In this document: positions 7,167 through 7,736 of the stretch, in pieces | Position numbering within the stretch: the stretch's first letter is position 1 | Layout of the letters: every line of letters starts with the position of its first letter | Assembly: GCA_902490145.1 (NCBI GenBank) | Contig: CABUCT010000058.1 | Location: 1 to 7,736 of the forward strand | Length of the DNA: 7,736 bases | Origin: an uncultured Oscillospiraceae bacterium | GTDB taxonomy: Bacteria > Bacillota > Clostridia > Oscillospirales > Acutalibacteraceae | Direction of reading: 5' to 3' | Program-made: the position numbers and the translations under genes | The notes under the pieces: generated by a model | Told to the model about the DNA's origin: nothing | The model's input: only the letters and a program-made list of their open reading frames with translations | Databases searched by the model: none

Positions 7167-7628
7167 ATGAATAACAAAAGTGTGGTTTTGGTCAACAAGA
7201 AAAGTGAAAAGATAAAATTTCTTGTAAATACCTTAATCCGTAAATGTAAAAGTGAGAATATAAAGGTTTTGGCTGTATCGTCAAGTATTGAAAAGACGGA
7301 CATGCCGGAAATTTTGGCAAAAAAAACTGCTGAAATTGCAAATGATTTCGGTATATCAGCAACTTGTATCTGCTTTGACAATGACGGAATTAAAAATAAG
7401 AATGAGTTTAGCCATGCGATTGAAGAAGCTTCAAAAAATCATGAGCTTGTTTTAGCTGCTATTCCGTCAATAAGAATATTTGCAGATGCAATTATTTGTG
7501 CAGAAAAATGTGATGCAGCGGTTTTGGCTGAAAAATACAGATACACCCATTATAAAAAATATGAAAAGACTCTTTTGTTTGCAAAGGAAAACGGAATAAA
7601 AATACTCGGAACGGCGGCTTGTAAATGA
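7167..7628 (+). CDS. Degenerate BY-kinase (CpsD/CapB)-like protein without Walker A
   Basis: A 153-residue protein in the position normally held by the capsule tyrosine kinase. Its fold pattern follows that family: a lead region (1-32), then KVLAVSSS (33-40), matching the strand before the P-loop. Where GEGKST should follow, it reads IEKTDMPEIL (41-50). SATCICFDND (64-73) sits where the LLIDADLR strand would be, HELVLAAIPS (92-101) where VIIDTPP would be, and DAIICAEKCDAAVLAEK (107-123) plus NGIKILGTA (142-150) follow the family's C-terminal half. The Walker A lysine and the Walker B aspartate are absent and there is no C-terminal tyrosine tail, so ATP-dependent kinase activity is not expected. 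Four tyrosines cluster at 124-132. The reading frame is intact and coupled to both neighbours, arguing for a kept non-catalytic role, perhaps binding the Wzz-like protein. Start 7167 has GGGAGAG nine bases upstream; ATG 7149, inside the preceding gene, is the alternative. The family link is by motif pattern and position only. Confidence 0.65.
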   Translation: MNNKSVVLVNKKSEKIKFLVNTLIRKCKSENIKVLAVSSSIEKTDMPEILAKKTAEIANDFGISATCICFDNDGIKNKNEFSHAIEEASKNHELVLAAIPSIRIFADAIICAEKCDAAVLAEKYRYTHYKKYEKTLLFAKENGIKILGTAACK

Positions 7629-7736
7629 GAAACAAACAGGCGTTTAAAAATTTATGGGGAAACTTGATACTGCAAATCATTGTTGCGGTATCAGGTCTTG
7701 TTCTTCCACGTTTTTTTCTGAACGTATATGGATCGA
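7625..7736 (+). CDS. Wzx-type polysaccharide flippase, N-terminal fragment cut by the window end
   Basis: The frame opens with ATG overlapping the previous stop (ATGA) and stays open for 37 codons to the edge. It encodes a short basic start (MRNKQAFKNLWGN), a hydrophobic helix (about 14-27) and LPRFFLNVYGS (27-37). The pattern N..NL..Q....GL.LPR.....YGS is the usual opening of Wzx/MurJ-like polysaccharide transporters, which move undecaprenyl-linked repeat units across the membrane. A flippase next to Wzy is what the pathway requires. No strong ribosome site is visible, only a weak GGCGG at 7613-7617, so expression may depend on coupling to the gene before it. The rest lies outside the window. 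Confidence 0.75.
   Translation, partial: MRNKQAFKNLWGNLILQIIVAVSGLVLPRFFLNVYGS

Noticed and set aside
7149..7628. The kinase-like gene as a frameshifted remnant of a full-length BY-kinase
   Set aside because: Both the N-terminal and C-terminal halves of the pattern are in one frame, the Walker A position is substituted rather than deleted, and the next gene starts at its stop codon, leaving no room for a lost tail.

Overview
This is an AT-rich, plus-strand-only stretch packed with polysaccharide genes. Base composition, purine-rich GGAG-type ribosome binding sites before almost every gene, and the gene families suggest a low-GC Firmicute, most likely a gut-type Clostridia member (inference, no marker gene is present). 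No RNA gene, insertion sequence, CRISPR array or convincing terminator was found.

Layout: a possible 12-codon tail of an upstream gene (ends at 41); a LicD-family phosphotransferase (116-994); an IspD/TarI-type cytidylyltransferase (991-1692); an extended SDR epimerase/dehydratase (1797-2852, GTG start); a GT2 glycosyltransferase (2849-3814); a GT4 glycosyltransferase (3824-4927); a Wzy-type polysaccharide polymerase (4947-6407); a Wzz-like chain-length protein (6400-7161); a short protein resembling a bacterial tyrosine kinase that has lost its ATP-binding loop (7167-7628); and the first 37 codons of a Wzx-type flippase (7625 to the window end). Genes overlap or are separated by at most 19 bases, except for the 104-base gap before the SDR gene, so they are probably one translationally coupled transcript.

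How they may work together: the two glycosyltransferases extend a lipid-linked repeat unit inside the cell. The cytidylyltransferase (perhaps with the SDR) makes a CDP-activated polyol or sugar whose phosphate-linked group LicD adds to the glycan. Wzx flips the unit, Wzy polymerises it outside, and the Wzz-like protein with its kinase-like partner sets chain length. This is the classic Wzx/Wzy-dependent capsule or exopolysaccharide layout. The initiating phosphoglycosyltransferase is not in the window.

The two most interesting points are the kinase-like protein without a Walker A motif, and the LicD-IspD-SDR trio without any choline gene, whose CDP-linked substrate cannot be named from sequence.
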